Shown piece after piece: positions 1 to 7,181 of a stretch of DNA of 9,319 nt. Positions within the stretch are counted from its first letter, which is position 1, and each line of letters opens with the position of its first letter. The notes below the pieces were generated by a model that was not told the origin of the DNA, did not search any database, and was given only the letters and a program-made list of their open reading frames with translations. This DNA is from a bacterium (GTDB lineage Bacteria > Pseudomonadota > Alphaproteobacteria > Caulobacterales > Hyphomonadaceae). The DNA lies in the NCBI GenBank assembly GCA_030824255.1, contig JAVBYB010000056.1, forward strand, positions 1 to 9,319, written 5' to 3'. The position numbers were made by a program, and so were the translations under genes.

Positions 1-1
1 G

Positions 2-733
2 GAGATGAAGGCGTTCACGGAGGGGGCGCGGGCGTTCGCTTACTGGACGGCGCTGCAGGGCGATCTCGAGAAGGTGTCGCCGGATGCGCACGTGCGCGAG
101 AAGGCAGAGGACCGGATGTCGTTGCTGACGCCAGTGGTGAAGGCGTTTCTTACAGATCGCGGCTTCAAGTGTGCGTCGGATGCGCTGCAACTGCATGGCG
201 GCACCGGCTATACGCGCGAGCAGGGCGTGGAGCAGTACGTGCGCGATGCACGTATCGCGCTGATCTATGAAGGCACGAACGGCATCCAGGCGCTGGACCT
301 TGTGGGCCGCAAGCTGGCCTCGAATGGCGGCCGGGCGGTTTTCGGCTTTTTCTCCGACTTGGAAGAGTTCGTTTCGGCGAACGAGGCGGACCCCCGCATG
401 AAGCCGTATGTCGAGGGCCTTCAGGCGGCTTCGGTCCAGCTGAAGGAAGCGACGATGTGGCTGATGCAGAACGGCATGTCGAATTTCGACAATGCAGGAG
501 CCTCAAGCCATGACTATCTGCAGCTTTTCGGCCTGACGGCGTTCGCACTTATGTGGGCCAAGATGGCGAAAGCTGCCGTGGAACGCGAGGGAAGCGGCGA
601 TGCCTTCTATGCTAACAAGCTTGCTACTGCACGGTTTTTCTTTGAACGTGTCTTGCCTGACGCTACGTCACATCTCGCAAAGGTAAAGACAGGCGCAGCG
701 TCCGTGATGGCGCTTCCCGCCGACGCTTTCTGA
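2..733 (+). CDS. Acyl-CoA dehydrogenase, C-terminal part (5' end outside window)
   Basis: This catalyses the FAD-dependent first oxidation of beta-oxidation (acyl-CoA to trans-2-enoyl-CoA) in the cytoplasm. The frame is open to the left edge, so the Met codon at 5 is internal and the start lies upstream. Counting from that Met, residues 40-100 form the end of the catalytic helical domain. They include LQLHGGTGYT and IYEGTNGIQALDL, whose Glu89 (codon 269-271) aligns with the catalytic base of the family (Glu376 in MCAD). Residues from about 110 to 242 form the additional helical region seen in the long (about 590-residue) acyl-CoA dehydrogenases with an Acyl-CoA_dh_C domain, which includes DmdC-type enzymes. 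A thiolase and a FadB-like gene follow on the same strand, 72 nt downstream, which supports a lipid-degradation role. Chain-length preference, or a methylmercaptopropionyl-CoA substrate, cannot be decided from this fragment. Confidence 0.93.
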   Translation, partial: EMKAFTEGARAFAYWTALQGDLEKVSPDAHVREKAEDRMSLLTPVVKAFLTDRGFKCASDALQLHGGTGYTREQGVEQYVRDARIALIYEGTNGIQALDLVGRKLASNGGRAVFGFFSDLEEFVSANEADPRMKPYVEGLQAASVQLKEATMWLMQNGMSNFDNAGASSHDYLQLFGLTAFALMWAKMAKAAVEREGSGDAFYANKLATARFFFERVLPDATSHLAKVKTGAASVMALPADAF

Positions 734-739
734 CAGGCT

Positions 740-754
740 GCCAGCCGGGCTGGC
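740..754 (+). promoter_or_regulatory. Short hairpin between acyl-CoA dehydrogenase and thiolase genes
   Basis: GCCAGC (740-745) and GCTGGC (749-754) form a perfect 6-bp stem around CGG, starting seven bases after the upstream stop codon. No T-run follows, so it is not a standard terminator. It could be a weak attenuator or mRNA 3'-end stabiliser that lowers read-through into the thiolase gene. Chance is also possible in GC-rich DNA. Confidence 0.25.
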
Positions 755-805
755 GTCTGACCTCACGGCCCGCGCAGGGCCAGGATTTCGAAAGGAGGCC
801 GCCCC

Positions 806-2014
806 ATGGCCGAAGCCTACATTTATGACGCCGTTCGCACGCCCCGGGGACGGGGCAAGAACACCGGCTCGCTGCACGAGATCACCGCGCTGCAACTCGC
901 TACACAGGCGCTGAAGGCGATCAAGGAGCGCAGCGGCCTCAAGGACACGTCCAAGATCGACGACGTGATCATGGGCTGCGTGACGCCGATCGGCGAGCAG
1001 GGCTCGGACATCGCCCGTATCGCCGTGCTGAACGCCGACTATTCTGAATCGACCGCCGGGGTGCAGGTCGACCGTTTCTGCGCGAGCGGTCTGGAAGCGT
1101 GCAACATCGCTGCGGCCAAGGTGATGACTGGCGAGGCCGACATGGCGATCGGTGGCGGCGTCGAGGCGATGAGCCGCGTGCCGATGGGATCGAATGGCGG
1201 CGCCTGGGCGTCGAACCCTGAAATCGCGATGAAATCCTACTTTGCCCCGCAGGGCATCGGCGCGGACCTGATCGCCACCAAGTATGGCTTCTCGCGCGAT
1301 GACGTGGACGCCTATGCGGTGGAGAGCCAGAAGCGCGCGGCCAGGGCCTGGAAAGAAGGTCGCTTCTCGAAGTCGGTCATTCCGGTGAAAGACCAGCTGG
1401 GCGTGACGATCCTCGCACACGACGAGACCGTGCGTGGCGATGCGACGATGCAATCGCTGGCGGCGCTGAACCCGTCCTTCGAGCAGATGGGCATGATGGC
1501 GTTCGATGACGTCGTGAAGCAGCGCTATCCCGAGATCGAGAAGCTGAATCACGTGCACCATGCCGGCAACTCGTCAGGCATCGTTGATGGCGCGTCGGCC
1601 GTGCTGATCGGCAACAAGGAAACCGGCAATGCGCTTGGCCTCAAGCCGCGTGCACGGATCAAGGGCTTTGCCTCGATCGGTTCCGAGCCGTCGATCATGC
1701 TGACGGGTCCGTCGCTGGTGACCGAGAAGCTGCTGAAGAAGCTCGGCATGGCGGTGAGCGATATCGATCTCTACGAACTCAACGAGGCGTTCGCTTCGGT
1801 GGTGCTGCGCATGATGCAGGCGCTGAACATTCCGCATGAGAAGATGAACGTGAACGGCGGCGCCATCGCGATGGGCCACCCGCTCGGCGCGACCGGCGGC
1901 ATGATCCTCGGCACGGTGCTGGACGAACTGGAGCGCTCCAACAAGGAGACGGCTCTCGTCACGCTCTGCGTCGGCGCCGGCATGGGCACCGCCACAGTCA
2001 TTGAGCGTGTTTAG
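806..2014 (+). CDS. fadA: Acetyl-CoA C-acyltransferase (thiolase, FadA-like)
   Basis: A cytoplasmic thiolase of 402 residues, the normal length for the family. It cleaves 3-ketoacyl-CoA with CoA to acetyl-CoA plus a shortened acyl-CoA, the last step of beta-oxidation. The catalytic residues are visible: nucleophile Cys92 in DRFCASGLEA, NEAF at 326-329, His358 in GGAIAMGHPLGATGG, and the second catalytic Cys388 in CVGAGMG. The start is well supported: AAAGGAGG at 791-798 lies 7 nt before ATG 806. The FadB-like multienzyme gene lies just downstream with one small gene between, so the product probably pairs with it as the trifunctional oxidation unit. From sequence alone a biosynthetic acetoacetyl-CoA thiolase (PhaA/AtoB type) cannot be excluded, but the operon favours degradation. 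Long open frames on the opposite strand here are shadows of its GC-rich codon pattern. Confidence 0.95.
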   Translation: MAEAYIYDAVRTPRGRGKNTGSLHEITALQLATQALKAIKERSGLKDTSKIDDVIMGCVTPIGEQGSDIARIAVLNADYSESTAGVQVDRFCASGLEACNIAAAKVMTGEADMAIGGGVEAMSRVPMGSNGGAWASNPEIAMKSYFAPQGIGADLIATKYGFSRDDVDAYAVESQKRAARAWKEGRFSKSVIPVKDQLGVTILAHDETVRGDATMQSLAALNPSFEQMGMMAFDDVVKQRYPEIEKLNHVHHAGNSSGIVDGASAVLIGNKETGNALGLKPRARIKGFASIGSEPSIMLTGPSLVTEKLLKKLGMAVSDIDLYELNEAFASVVLRMMQALNIPHEKMNVNGGAIAMGHPLGATGGMILGTVLDELERSNKETALVTLCVGAGMGTATVIERV

Positions 2015-2026
2015 GGAGCGCGCGTG

Positions 2027-2236
2027 ATGCAGATCGGCGAGGCGAAGCTGAGTGCTCTCGCTGTGTCCGGCCTCACGGGGATCGGTCTTACGATCTTCCT
2101 GAGCCAGGCGCTGCGCGACATTGGCTACGCTCTCTCGATCTCTCTTCCGGTGACGCTGGTGATGGGCGCGGTGCTGTTCCTGTTCGCGTCCGACAATATC
2201 AAGACAGGCGGCGACAAGCCGCCAAAGGGTGAATGA
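2027..2236 (+). CDS. Small two-helix membrane protein within the fad operon, unknown function
   Basis: I do not recognise this 69-residue protein. It has two hydrophobic stretches, about residues 9-30 (LSALAVSGLTGIGLTIFL and onwards) and 35-55 (YALSISLPVTLVMGAVLFLFA). They are joined by a short loop containing Arg and Asp, and the polar tail DNIKTGGDKPPKGE contains three Lys. This suggests a helical hairpin in the inner membrane. ATG 2027 is preferred because AGGGAG (2013-2018) lies 8 nt upstream, a better spacing than for the in-frame GTG at 2024. The Shine-Dalgarno overlaps the thiolase stop codon (TAG 2012-2014), and its own stop is one base from the FadB ATG, so it is embedded in and probably translationally coupled to the operon. 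A role in tethering the oxidation complex to the membrane is only speculation. Confidence 0.78.
   Translation: MQIGEAKLSALAVSGLTGIGLTIFLSQALRDIGYALSISLPVTLVMGAVLFLFASDNIKTGGDKPPKGE
2224..2229 (+). promoter_or_regulatory. Ribosome binding site deciding the fadB start
   Basis: AAAGGG lies inside the end of the small membrane protein gene, 8 nt before ATG 2238. An in-frame GTG at 2229 would overlap this site, so ATG 2238 is the supported start. Confidence 0.6.
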
Positions 2237-2237
2237 C

Positions 2238-4460
2238 ATGAAACTCGAAACATTCGGCTGGGACGTTGATGCGGACGGCATCGCCACGGCCACGTTCGAC
2301 GTGCCGGGGCGGTCGATGAACACGCTGACGGCGAAGGCCATCGCGGACCTCGGCGCGATCGGCAAGGAAGTGGCGACGAACGCCGACATCAAGGGCCTCG
2401 TGATCACGTCTGGCAAGGCGAGCGGCTTCTGCGCGGGGGCCGACCTTGGCGAACTCGGCGGCGGGTCTGGCGGCGGCGGCGACAAGGGCGATCCGGAAGC
2501 GCAGCTGAAGGCGGCGTTCGAACGCTCGTTCGAGATGAACAAGATCCTGCGCGCCATCGAGACGTGCAAGAAGCCGGTTGCGTGCGCGATCAACGGTCTT
2601 GCGCTGGGCGGCGGTCTCGAAGTGGCGCTCGGCTGCCACTATCGCGTCGCGGCGAATGACAATCCGAAGCTGCAGCTAGGTCTGCCGGAAGCCAAGGTCG
2701 GCCTGATGCCGGGCGGCGGCGGCACGCAGCGCCTGCCGCGCATCATGGGCGCGCAGGCGGCGGCGCCGTTCCTGCTGCAAGGCGACAGCATGACGGCCGA
2801 ACAGGCGAAGAGCAACGGCGTGGTGCATGAGCTTGCGCCGACGTCTGAGCTGGTGGCTCGCGCCAAGGCCTGGGTGAAGGCGAACCCGAACGCCAAGGCG
2901 CCGTGGGATGATCCGAAGTTCAAGATCCCCGGCGGCAATCCGAACTCGCAGGGCGGCTCGACCGTCTTCACGTTCGGCTCGGCCATGCTGGCCAAGCAGA
3001 CGTGGGGCAACTACCCGGCGCAGAAACACATCCTCTCGGCGGTCTATGAGGGCCTGTCGGTTCCGATGGATGCGGCGTTGCGGATCGAGAGCCGCTATTT
3101 CGTGAAGACACTGATGACGCCGGAAGCGAAGGGGATGATCCGTTCGCTCTTCCTGTCGATGCAGGACCTGTCCAAAGGCGCCTCGCGCCCGGCCGGCTTC
3201 CCGACGTTCGAGATCAAGAAGGCCGTGGTTGTTGGCGCCGGCCTGATGGGCGCGGGCATTGCCTATGTGCAGGCGAAGGCCGGCATCCCGACCATCCTGC
3301 TCGATGTGAGCCAGGAGTCAGCGGACAAGGGCAAGGCGTATTCGCAACGTATCGTCGACAAGGACGTGTCGCGCGGCAAGCTGTCGAAGGAGAAGGGCGA
3401 GGCGCTGCTCGCCCTGATCACGCCGACGACGGACTATGCGCATGTCAAAGGCGCGGACATCGTCGTCGAGGCGGTGTTCGAGAATGTCGAGCTGAAGGCG
3501 AAGGTGACCGCGCAGATCGAGGAGCATCTCGGCGACACGGCCGTGATGGGCACGAACACATCGACGCTGCCGATCACGGGCCTTGCTGGGGCGTCGAAGC
3601 GCCCGGCCAACTTCATCGGCATCCACTTCTTCTCGCCGGTCGAGCGGATGGGCCTTGTCGAGATCATCATGGGCAAGGAGACGACCCAGGAGACGCTCGC
3701 GAAGACGATGGACTATGTGCTGAAGATCAAGAAGACGCCGGTGGCGGTGAACGATTTCCGCGGCTTCTACACCAGCCGCGTTTTCGGCACGTATCCGGAA
3801 GAGGGCATGACGATGCTGGCCGAGGGCATTGCGCCCGCCATCATCGAGAATGTGGGCCGCATGGCCGGCATGCCGATGGGCCCGCTGGAAGTCTCCGACT
3901 CGGTCGGCATCGACACGATGCTGAAGATCGGCCGCGAGAGCGCCAAGGCGGCTGGCAAGTCCTACGAGCAGAACCCTGTCGGCGATCTCGTCGCGTGGAT
4001 CGTGGACTCGCAGCAGCGTGTGGGCCGCAAGGCAGGCAAGGGGTTCTACGATTACAACGAGGCGGGGAAACCTTCGCGTCTCTATCCGGATATCGGCAAG
4101 AAGATCGAGATCAAGACGACCGAGTGCCCGCCGGAGCTGAAGAAGGAGCTGACCAAACGCTTCCTCTATCGCCAGTGCGTGGAGGTTGCTCGCTGCTTCG
4201 AAGAGGGCGTGATCCTCGATGCGCGCGATGCAGACATTGGATCGATCCTGGCATGGGGCTTTGCGCCCTACACCGGGGGCGTTTGCTCGTTCATGGACCT
4301 GAAGGTCGGCATCAAGACGTTCGTCGCTGAGTGCGATGAGCTGGCCGAAAAATACGGCGAGCGGTTCCGTCCGAATGCTTTGCTGCGCGAGATGGCTGCC
4401 AAGGGGCAGACCTTCTATTCGCGCTTCCCGCCGAAGGATCAGAAGGCGGCGGCTGCCTGA
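2238..4460 (+). CDS. fadB: Bifunctional enoyl-CoA hydratase / 3-hydroxyacyl-CoA dehydrogenase (FadB-like)
   Basis: A fused enzyme of 740 residues for the hydration and NAD-dependent oxidation steps of beta-oxidation. The N-terminal crotonase domain (about 1-200) has the oxyanion-hole segment SGFCAGADL (62-70). Its catalytic glutamates are Glu128 in LGGGLEVALG and Glu151 in GLPEAKVGLMPGGGGTQRLPR. The NAD-binding fold starts at about 325 with VVVGAGLMGAG (Gly333, Gly335, Gly338). The dehydrogenase pair is His463 in HFFSPVERMGLVE and Glu475, with the same 12-residue spacing as His158/Glu170 of human HAD. NDFRGFYTSRVF (505-516) opens the first C-terminal helical domain, and a second runs to the end. 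Length fits E. coli FadB (729) and FadJ (714), so a FadJ assignment is equally defensible. A Gly-rich loop at 73-81 is discussed in the findings. The start sits one base after the upstream stop, which suggests translational coupling. Confidence 0.95.
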   Translation: MKLETFGWDVDADGIATATFDVPGRSMNTLTAKAIADLGAIGKEVATNADIKGLVITSGKASGFCAGADLGELGGGSGGGGDKGDPEAQLKAAFERSFEMNKILRAIETCKKPVACAINGLALGGGLEVALGCHYRVAANDNPKLQLGLPEAKVGLMPGGGGTQRLPRIMGAQAAAPFLLQGDSMTAEQAKSNGVVHELAPTSELVARAKAWVKANPNAKAPWDDPKFKIPGGNPNSQGGSTVFTFGSAMLAKQTWGNYPAQKHILSAVYEGLSVPMDAALRIESRYFVKTLMTPEAKGMIRSLFLSMQDLSKGASRPAGFPTFEIKKAVVVGAGLMGAGIAYVQAKAGIPTILLDVSQESADKGKAYSQRIVDKDVSRGKLSKEKGEALLALITPTTDYAHVKGADIVVEAVFENVELKAKVTAQIEEHLGDTAVMGTNTSTLPITGLAGASKRPANFIGIHFFSPVERMGLVEIIMGKETTQETLAKTMDYVLKIKKTPVAVNDFRGFYTSRVFGTYPEEGMTMLAEGIAPAIIENVGRMAGMPMGPLEVSDSVGIDTMLKIGRESAKAAGKSYEQNPVGDLVAWIVDSQQRVGRKAGKGFYDYNEAGKPSRLYPDIGKKIEIKTTECPPELKKELTKRFLYRQCVEVARCFEEGVILDARDADIGSILAWGFAPYTGGVCSFMDLKVGIKTFVAECDELAEKYGERFRPNALLREMAAKGQTFYSRFPPKDQKAAAA

Positions 4461-4485
4461 TCCGATCGCGAGACAGAGATACGAG

Positions 4486-4520
4486 GGGCCGGATGAGCGA
4501 TCATCCGGCCCTTTTGTTTT
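4486..4520 (+). terminator. Intrinsic terminator of the fad operon
   Basis: GGGCCGGATGA (4486-4496) and TCATCCGGCCC (4501-4511) make a perfect 11-bp stem closed by GCGA, a GNRA tetraloop. TTTTGTTTT follows at 4512-4520. It begins 25 nt after the FadB-like stop codon. The opposite-strand peptidase gene ends at 4521, immediately beside the T-run. Read leftwards, the hairpin is followed by few T residues, so it should work mainly for rightward transcripts. Confidence 0.92.
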
Positions 4521-6476
4521 CTACTGGCCGATGTGGGTCTTGAGGAATTCACCCAGCGCTGTCAGCGCCTGGCGGCGGCTGGCGTCCTCGACGAGGCTGT
4601 GGTCGTCGCCGTCGATGCGAATGTAGCGGACGTCCTTCTTCTCGCGGCGCAAGGCGTCATGCATCATCTCGCTTTGCCGGATCGGAACGACCGTGTCGGC
4701 CGCGCCATGGATCAGCAGGACCGGGACCTTGAACTTGTCCGCGTGAAGGGCTGGCGAGACGGCGTCGATGGCGGCGGCTTCCTTGTCCGGATCGCCGATA
4801 AGCCGTTCCCAGTAAGTGACCGTGCGGCTGTTGCGACCATACTGCCGGCGGTCATCCATCATCATCTCGCGAAGATGGGAGACGCCCGCGATGGCGGCGA
4901 CGCACTTGTATTTCTCTGGTGTGACGACGCCCCCGGCGAGAGCAGCATAACCACCATAGCTCCAGCCCACGATGCATGTACGCTCTGGGTTGGCCCAGCC
5001 CATCTGCGCAATGGCGCTGGCGCCGTCGGTGATGTCGTCCTGCATCTTGCGACCCCACTCGCCATAGCCCGCCGTTGCGAAAGCGGCGCCGAGGCCGGCG
5101 GAGCCGCGGAAGTTGGGCTGCAGGACCATGTAGCCCTCATTCGCGAGAAACTGTGCGAGCCAGTCGAAGCCGACAGAGTCGTAGACCTCGGGGCCGCCGT
5201 GCGGGAGCACGACCATGGGGAGGTTCTTGCGCTGGTCGGCGGCGACACCCGTGGGCCAGGTGATCAGCGCGGGAATGGTGAGGCCGTCACGCGCCTTGTA
5301 CTCGATGGTCGTGACTTCGCCCACGTCTTCCGGCTTGATCTCGCTGCGCGCGTTGAAGAGGAGGCTGAGTTTCTTCTCCTTGCGGTCGTAGAGCACGTAG
5401 CGCTCTGCATTCTTTCCGCCTTCGACGAAGAAGAGCATCTTCGACCAGTCGTCCGACCATGAGTCGAGATAAACGGCGGACGCCCCGAACGAGGCTTGCA
5501 CGGACTTGATGTCGTCGTCGATCGCCTTGTCGAACATCTGGTAGGTTGGAAACATGCCGGAGTAGCGCACGCCATGGACGACACGGTTCACATCGCTGAC
5601 CGTGCCCGCGACGTCTGCGTCCGGGCGCTGCATCAGCGGGGGCGAGATTGATCCGTCGGCAAGCGACATGGTGTAGAGCGACATGAACTCGCTCTCGCGG
5701 TTGTCGAGGACGATGAGCGATTTGCCGTCGGCTGTGGCGCCGACAAGGCCGATGGCCGGCAGCGGCGTCTTCTGTTCGTAAACGGTGCGCCAGGAATCGT
5801 TGGCAGCCGAGCGGACGCTGATCTTGTGGGTCTTGTCTTTCTCGTGAAAGTCTTCGCGGGCGATGGCATGCCCCTCGCCATTCACGATCCAGTCGATCGT
5901 GTGCATCGTGCCGCGCGCGCCGCCACCGCGCAGGCCACGACCGGAGTCGAGCGGCACGCGCAGGATGTCGAGCGATGGATCGACGCCCGGCGATCCCATG
6001 TAGGCCGGCATCAGGACGGCCTTCCTGTCCGGCGCCAGTCCGATGATGTTTCCGAGGCCGGACTGGGCCGGAAAGATGCCATCCGTGCCGCGCAGAAGCT
6101 GGATGTATTTCGAGGTTTTCACATCGAACGCGAACGCGGCGGAGAACTCGTAGCGGCCGCGGAAGCCAAAGGTTCGCGTATCCTTCGAGGCGATCAGGAC
6201 GACATAGTCATTGCCGACGAATTCGACATGCCGCGCGCGGATTTCCGTGACCTTCGCCAGCCCGGTTGGTTGCCGGGTGCGGAAATCATAAGTCATCAGC
6301 ACATCCGTGCCGTCCACGCGACGGAGGTAGGCGACCCTGTTGCCGTCGGGCGAGAGTTCCACGGACCGTATGGCTGGTACGTCTCCGAACGCTTCGAGGG
6401 GTGGCTTGGCCGCGGCGGATCCAAAGCTGGCGAGCAGGCCAAGGCATGCAATTGCAAGCACGGTACGCAGGCGCAT
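4521..6476 (-). CDS. Secreted S9-family serine peptidase (prolyl oligopeptidase / acylaminoacyl-peptidase type)
   Basis: A precursor of 651 residues, probably exported, that hydrolyses short peptides. The N-terminus MRLRTVLAIACLGLLASFGSAAA is a Sec signal peptide, with likely cleavage after Ala23. A WD/beta-propeller-like region (about 30-390) follows, with blade-type phrases such as VELSPDGNRVAYLRR. The C-terminal alpha/beta-hydrolase domain (about 400-651) has PHGGP (425-429), NFRGSAGLG, and nucleophile Ser506 in GWSYGGYAAL. Asp594 is in HGAADTVVP and His626 in GDDHSL, so the triad is complete. I chose ATG 6476 because GGGGGG (6483-6488) lies 6 nt upstream and a candidate promoter sits just before it. 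ATG 6482 is two codons upstream with no usable spacing. The frame runs open to 6587, but that extension has no signal-peptide logic. Specificity (dipeptidyl versus acylaminoacyl) is not determinable here. Confidence 0.92.
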   Translation of the reverse strand: MRLRTVLAIACLGLLASFGSAAAKPPLEAFGDVPAIRSVELSPDGNRVAYLRRVDGTDVLMTYDFRTRQPTGLAKVTEIRARHVEFVGNDYVVLIASKDTRTFGFRGRYEFSAAFAFDVKTSKYIQLLRGTDGIFPAQSGLGNIIGLAPDRKAVLMPAYMGSPGVDPSLDILRVPLDSGRGLRGGGARGTMHTIDWIVNGEGHAIAREDFHEKDKTHKISVRSAANDSWRTVYEQKTPLPAIGLVGATADGKSLIVLDNRESEFMSLYTMSLADGSISPPLMQRPDADVAGTVSDVNRVVHGVRYSGMFPTYQMFDKAIDDDIKSVQASFGASAVYLDSWSDDWSKMLFFVEGGKNAERYVLYDRKEKKLSLLFNARSEIKPEDVGEVTTIEYKARDGLTIPALITWPTGVAADQRKNLPMVVLPHGGPEVYDSVGFDWLAQFLANEGYMVLQPNFRGSAGLGAAFATAGYGEWGRKMQDDITDGASAIAQMGWANPERTCIVGWSYGGYAALAGGVVTPEKYKCVAAIAGVSHLREMMMDDRRQYGRNSRTVTYWERLIGDPDKEAAAIDAVSPALHADKFKVPVLLIHGAADTVVPIRQSEMMHDALRREKKDVRYIRIDGDDHSLVEDASRRQALTALGEFLKTHIGQ

Positions 6477-6482
6477 CGTCAT

Positions 6483-6488
6483 CCCCCC
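6483..6488 (-). promoter_or_regulatory. Ribosome binding site deciding the S9 peptidase start
   Basis: On the minus strand a GGGGGG run is followed by ATGACG and then ATG 6476. The 6-nt spacing favours ATG 6476 over the abutting ATG 6482. It is a G-run rather than a canonical AGGAGG, so support is moderate. Confidence 0.45.
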
Positions 6489-6505
6489 AAAGGATCGAGG
6501 ACAGC

Positions 6506-6534
6506 ATGCTAGCCGATTTGTCGGCGCGTGCCAG
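6506..6534 (-). promoter_or_regulatory. Candidate vegetative promoter of the S9 peptidase gene with spacer dyad
   Basis: Read on the minus strand, CTGGCA (6534-6529) and TAGCAT (6511-6506) are separated by exactly 17 nt. Each matches the -35/-10 consensus at four of six positions. Transcription would begin near 6499, giving a short leader of about 23 nt before ATG 6476. The spacer contains the dyad GCCGA-TTTG-TCGGC (6512-6525), a typical position for a repressor site. Promoter and operator roles are inferred. Confidence 0.4.
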
Positions 6535-6547
6535 TCCCCGGCAGGCG

Positions 6548-6580
6548 TTGACGAGTCTGCGACAGCGGTGATCCTGTATG
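6548..6580 (+). promoter_or_regulatory. Possible promoter of the SRPBCC gene
   Basis: TTGACG at 6548-6553 matches five of six -35 positions and points towards the gene at 6600. No good -10 element is seen at 16-18 nt. The nearest AT-containing stretch, TGTATG (6575-6580), is too far away. This is a weak call, based mainly on position in the divergent gap. Confidence 0.22.
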
Positions 6581-6599
6581 CACACATGCGGAGATAGCC

Positions 6600-7118
6600 A
6601 TGTTCAGGAAGTCAGGCGTTGCAGGGCTGGCGGCAGTGTTGCTTGGAGGAGCCGCGCAGGGCGAGGTGACGGCCAAGTCAGCGGACGGCATGACGATCCA
6701 GATCGTGGCGGAGGTGGCGCTCGATCGCGATGACGCATGGGCGCGTCTGGTGGATGTAAGACGGTGGTGGGGAGGTTCGCACACTTATTCCGGCAGCGCG
6801 GACAATCTCAGCCTTGATGCCGAAGCTGGCGGTTGCTGGTGTGAGCGCTGGAGCGGCGGGGAGGTGGAACATGGCCGCGTCCTGATGGTGACGCCGAAGA
6901 CATTGCTGCGGATCCATGGCGCGTTTGGGCCGCTGCAGGAGATGGGCGTGAGTGCGGCGATGTCGTTCACGCTGTCCGATAGCGCGGCGGCGGGCAAGAC
7001 GAAGATCACGCTGGACTATAAGGTTGTCGGGAGTTCGCTCTCGGCGCTGGACCAGCTAGCGCCGATCGTTGACCAGGTGCTCTCCGAGCAGGTCATGCGT
7101 TACGCCAGCGGAAAATAG
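6600..7118 (+). CDS. Periplasmic SRPBCC (START-like/AHSA1-type) domain protein
   Basis: A precursor of 172 residues. The first roughly 21 residues (MFRKSGVAGLAAVLLGGAAQG) look like a Sec signal peptide. The mature part reads as an SRPBCC helix-grip domain: a first strand at MTIQIVAEVALDRDDAWARLVD (31-52), the aromatic segment RRWWGGSHTYSG (54-65), LSLDAEAGGCWCERW (70-84), further strands (RVLMVTPKTLLRIHG; KTKITLDYKVVG), and a long C-terminal helix (LDQLAPIVDQVLSEQVMRYA). This fold holds hydrophobic ligands in a pocket, but the ligand here is unknown. GGAG (6590-6593) lies 6 nt before ATG 6600. The gene is divergent from the S9 peptidase and may share its control region. Exported SRPBCC proteins are less usual than cytoplasmic ones. 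Two cysteines, in GCWC (79 and 81), could matter for redox state or metal binding. Confidence 0.8.
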   Translation: MFRKSGVAGLAAVLLGGAAQGEVTAKSADGMTIQIVAEVALDRDDAWARLVDVRRWWGGSHTYSGSADNLSLDAEAGGCWCERWSGGEVEHGRVLMVTPKTLLRIHGAFGPLQEMGVSAAMSFTLSDSAAAGKTKITLDYKVVGSSLSALDQLAPIVDQVLSEQVMRYASGK

Positions 7119-7130
7119 GCTCGCGGAAAC

Positions 7131-7158
7131 AAAAAGGGCGCTCCGAGGAGCGCCCTTT
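7131..7158 (-). terminator. Intrinsic terminator for the OmpA-family gene, partly bidirectional
   Basis: AAAGGGCGCTC (7133-7143) pairs with GAGCGCCCTTT (7148-7158) around CGAG. Read leftwards, the GC stem is followed by TTTTT, G, TTT (down to 7127), a clear U-tract for the gene ending at 7182. Read rightwards it is followed by only TTT, CC, so it may also weakly end the SRPBCC transcript (stop at 7118). Confidence 0.85.
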
Positions 7159-7181
7159 CCGTAATGTAGACAGATCGTGGA

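Noticed and set aside
668..1561. 297-codon open frame antisense to the thiolase gene
   Set aside because: His/Arg/Leu-rich translation with no domain. It mirrors the GC-rich codon pattern of a well-identified thiolase on the other strand.
1574..2593. 339-codon minus-strand frame across the thiolase, small protein and FadB genes
   Set aside because: It overlaps three supported genes, is His/Arg-rich and has no recognisable motif.
4533..5462. 309-codon plus-strand frame opposite the S9 peptidase
   Set aside because: The peptidase on the other strand has a complete catalytic triad and signal peptide. This frame is a shadow.
5826..6512. 228-codon plus-strand frame opposite the peptidase N-terminal half
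   Set aside because: No family features. It covers the coding part and promoter of the peptidase gene.
6477..6587. N-terminal extension of the S9 peptidase to Met at 6587
   Set aside because: It puts 37 residues before a good signal peptide, overlaps the candidate promoter, and has no ribosome site.
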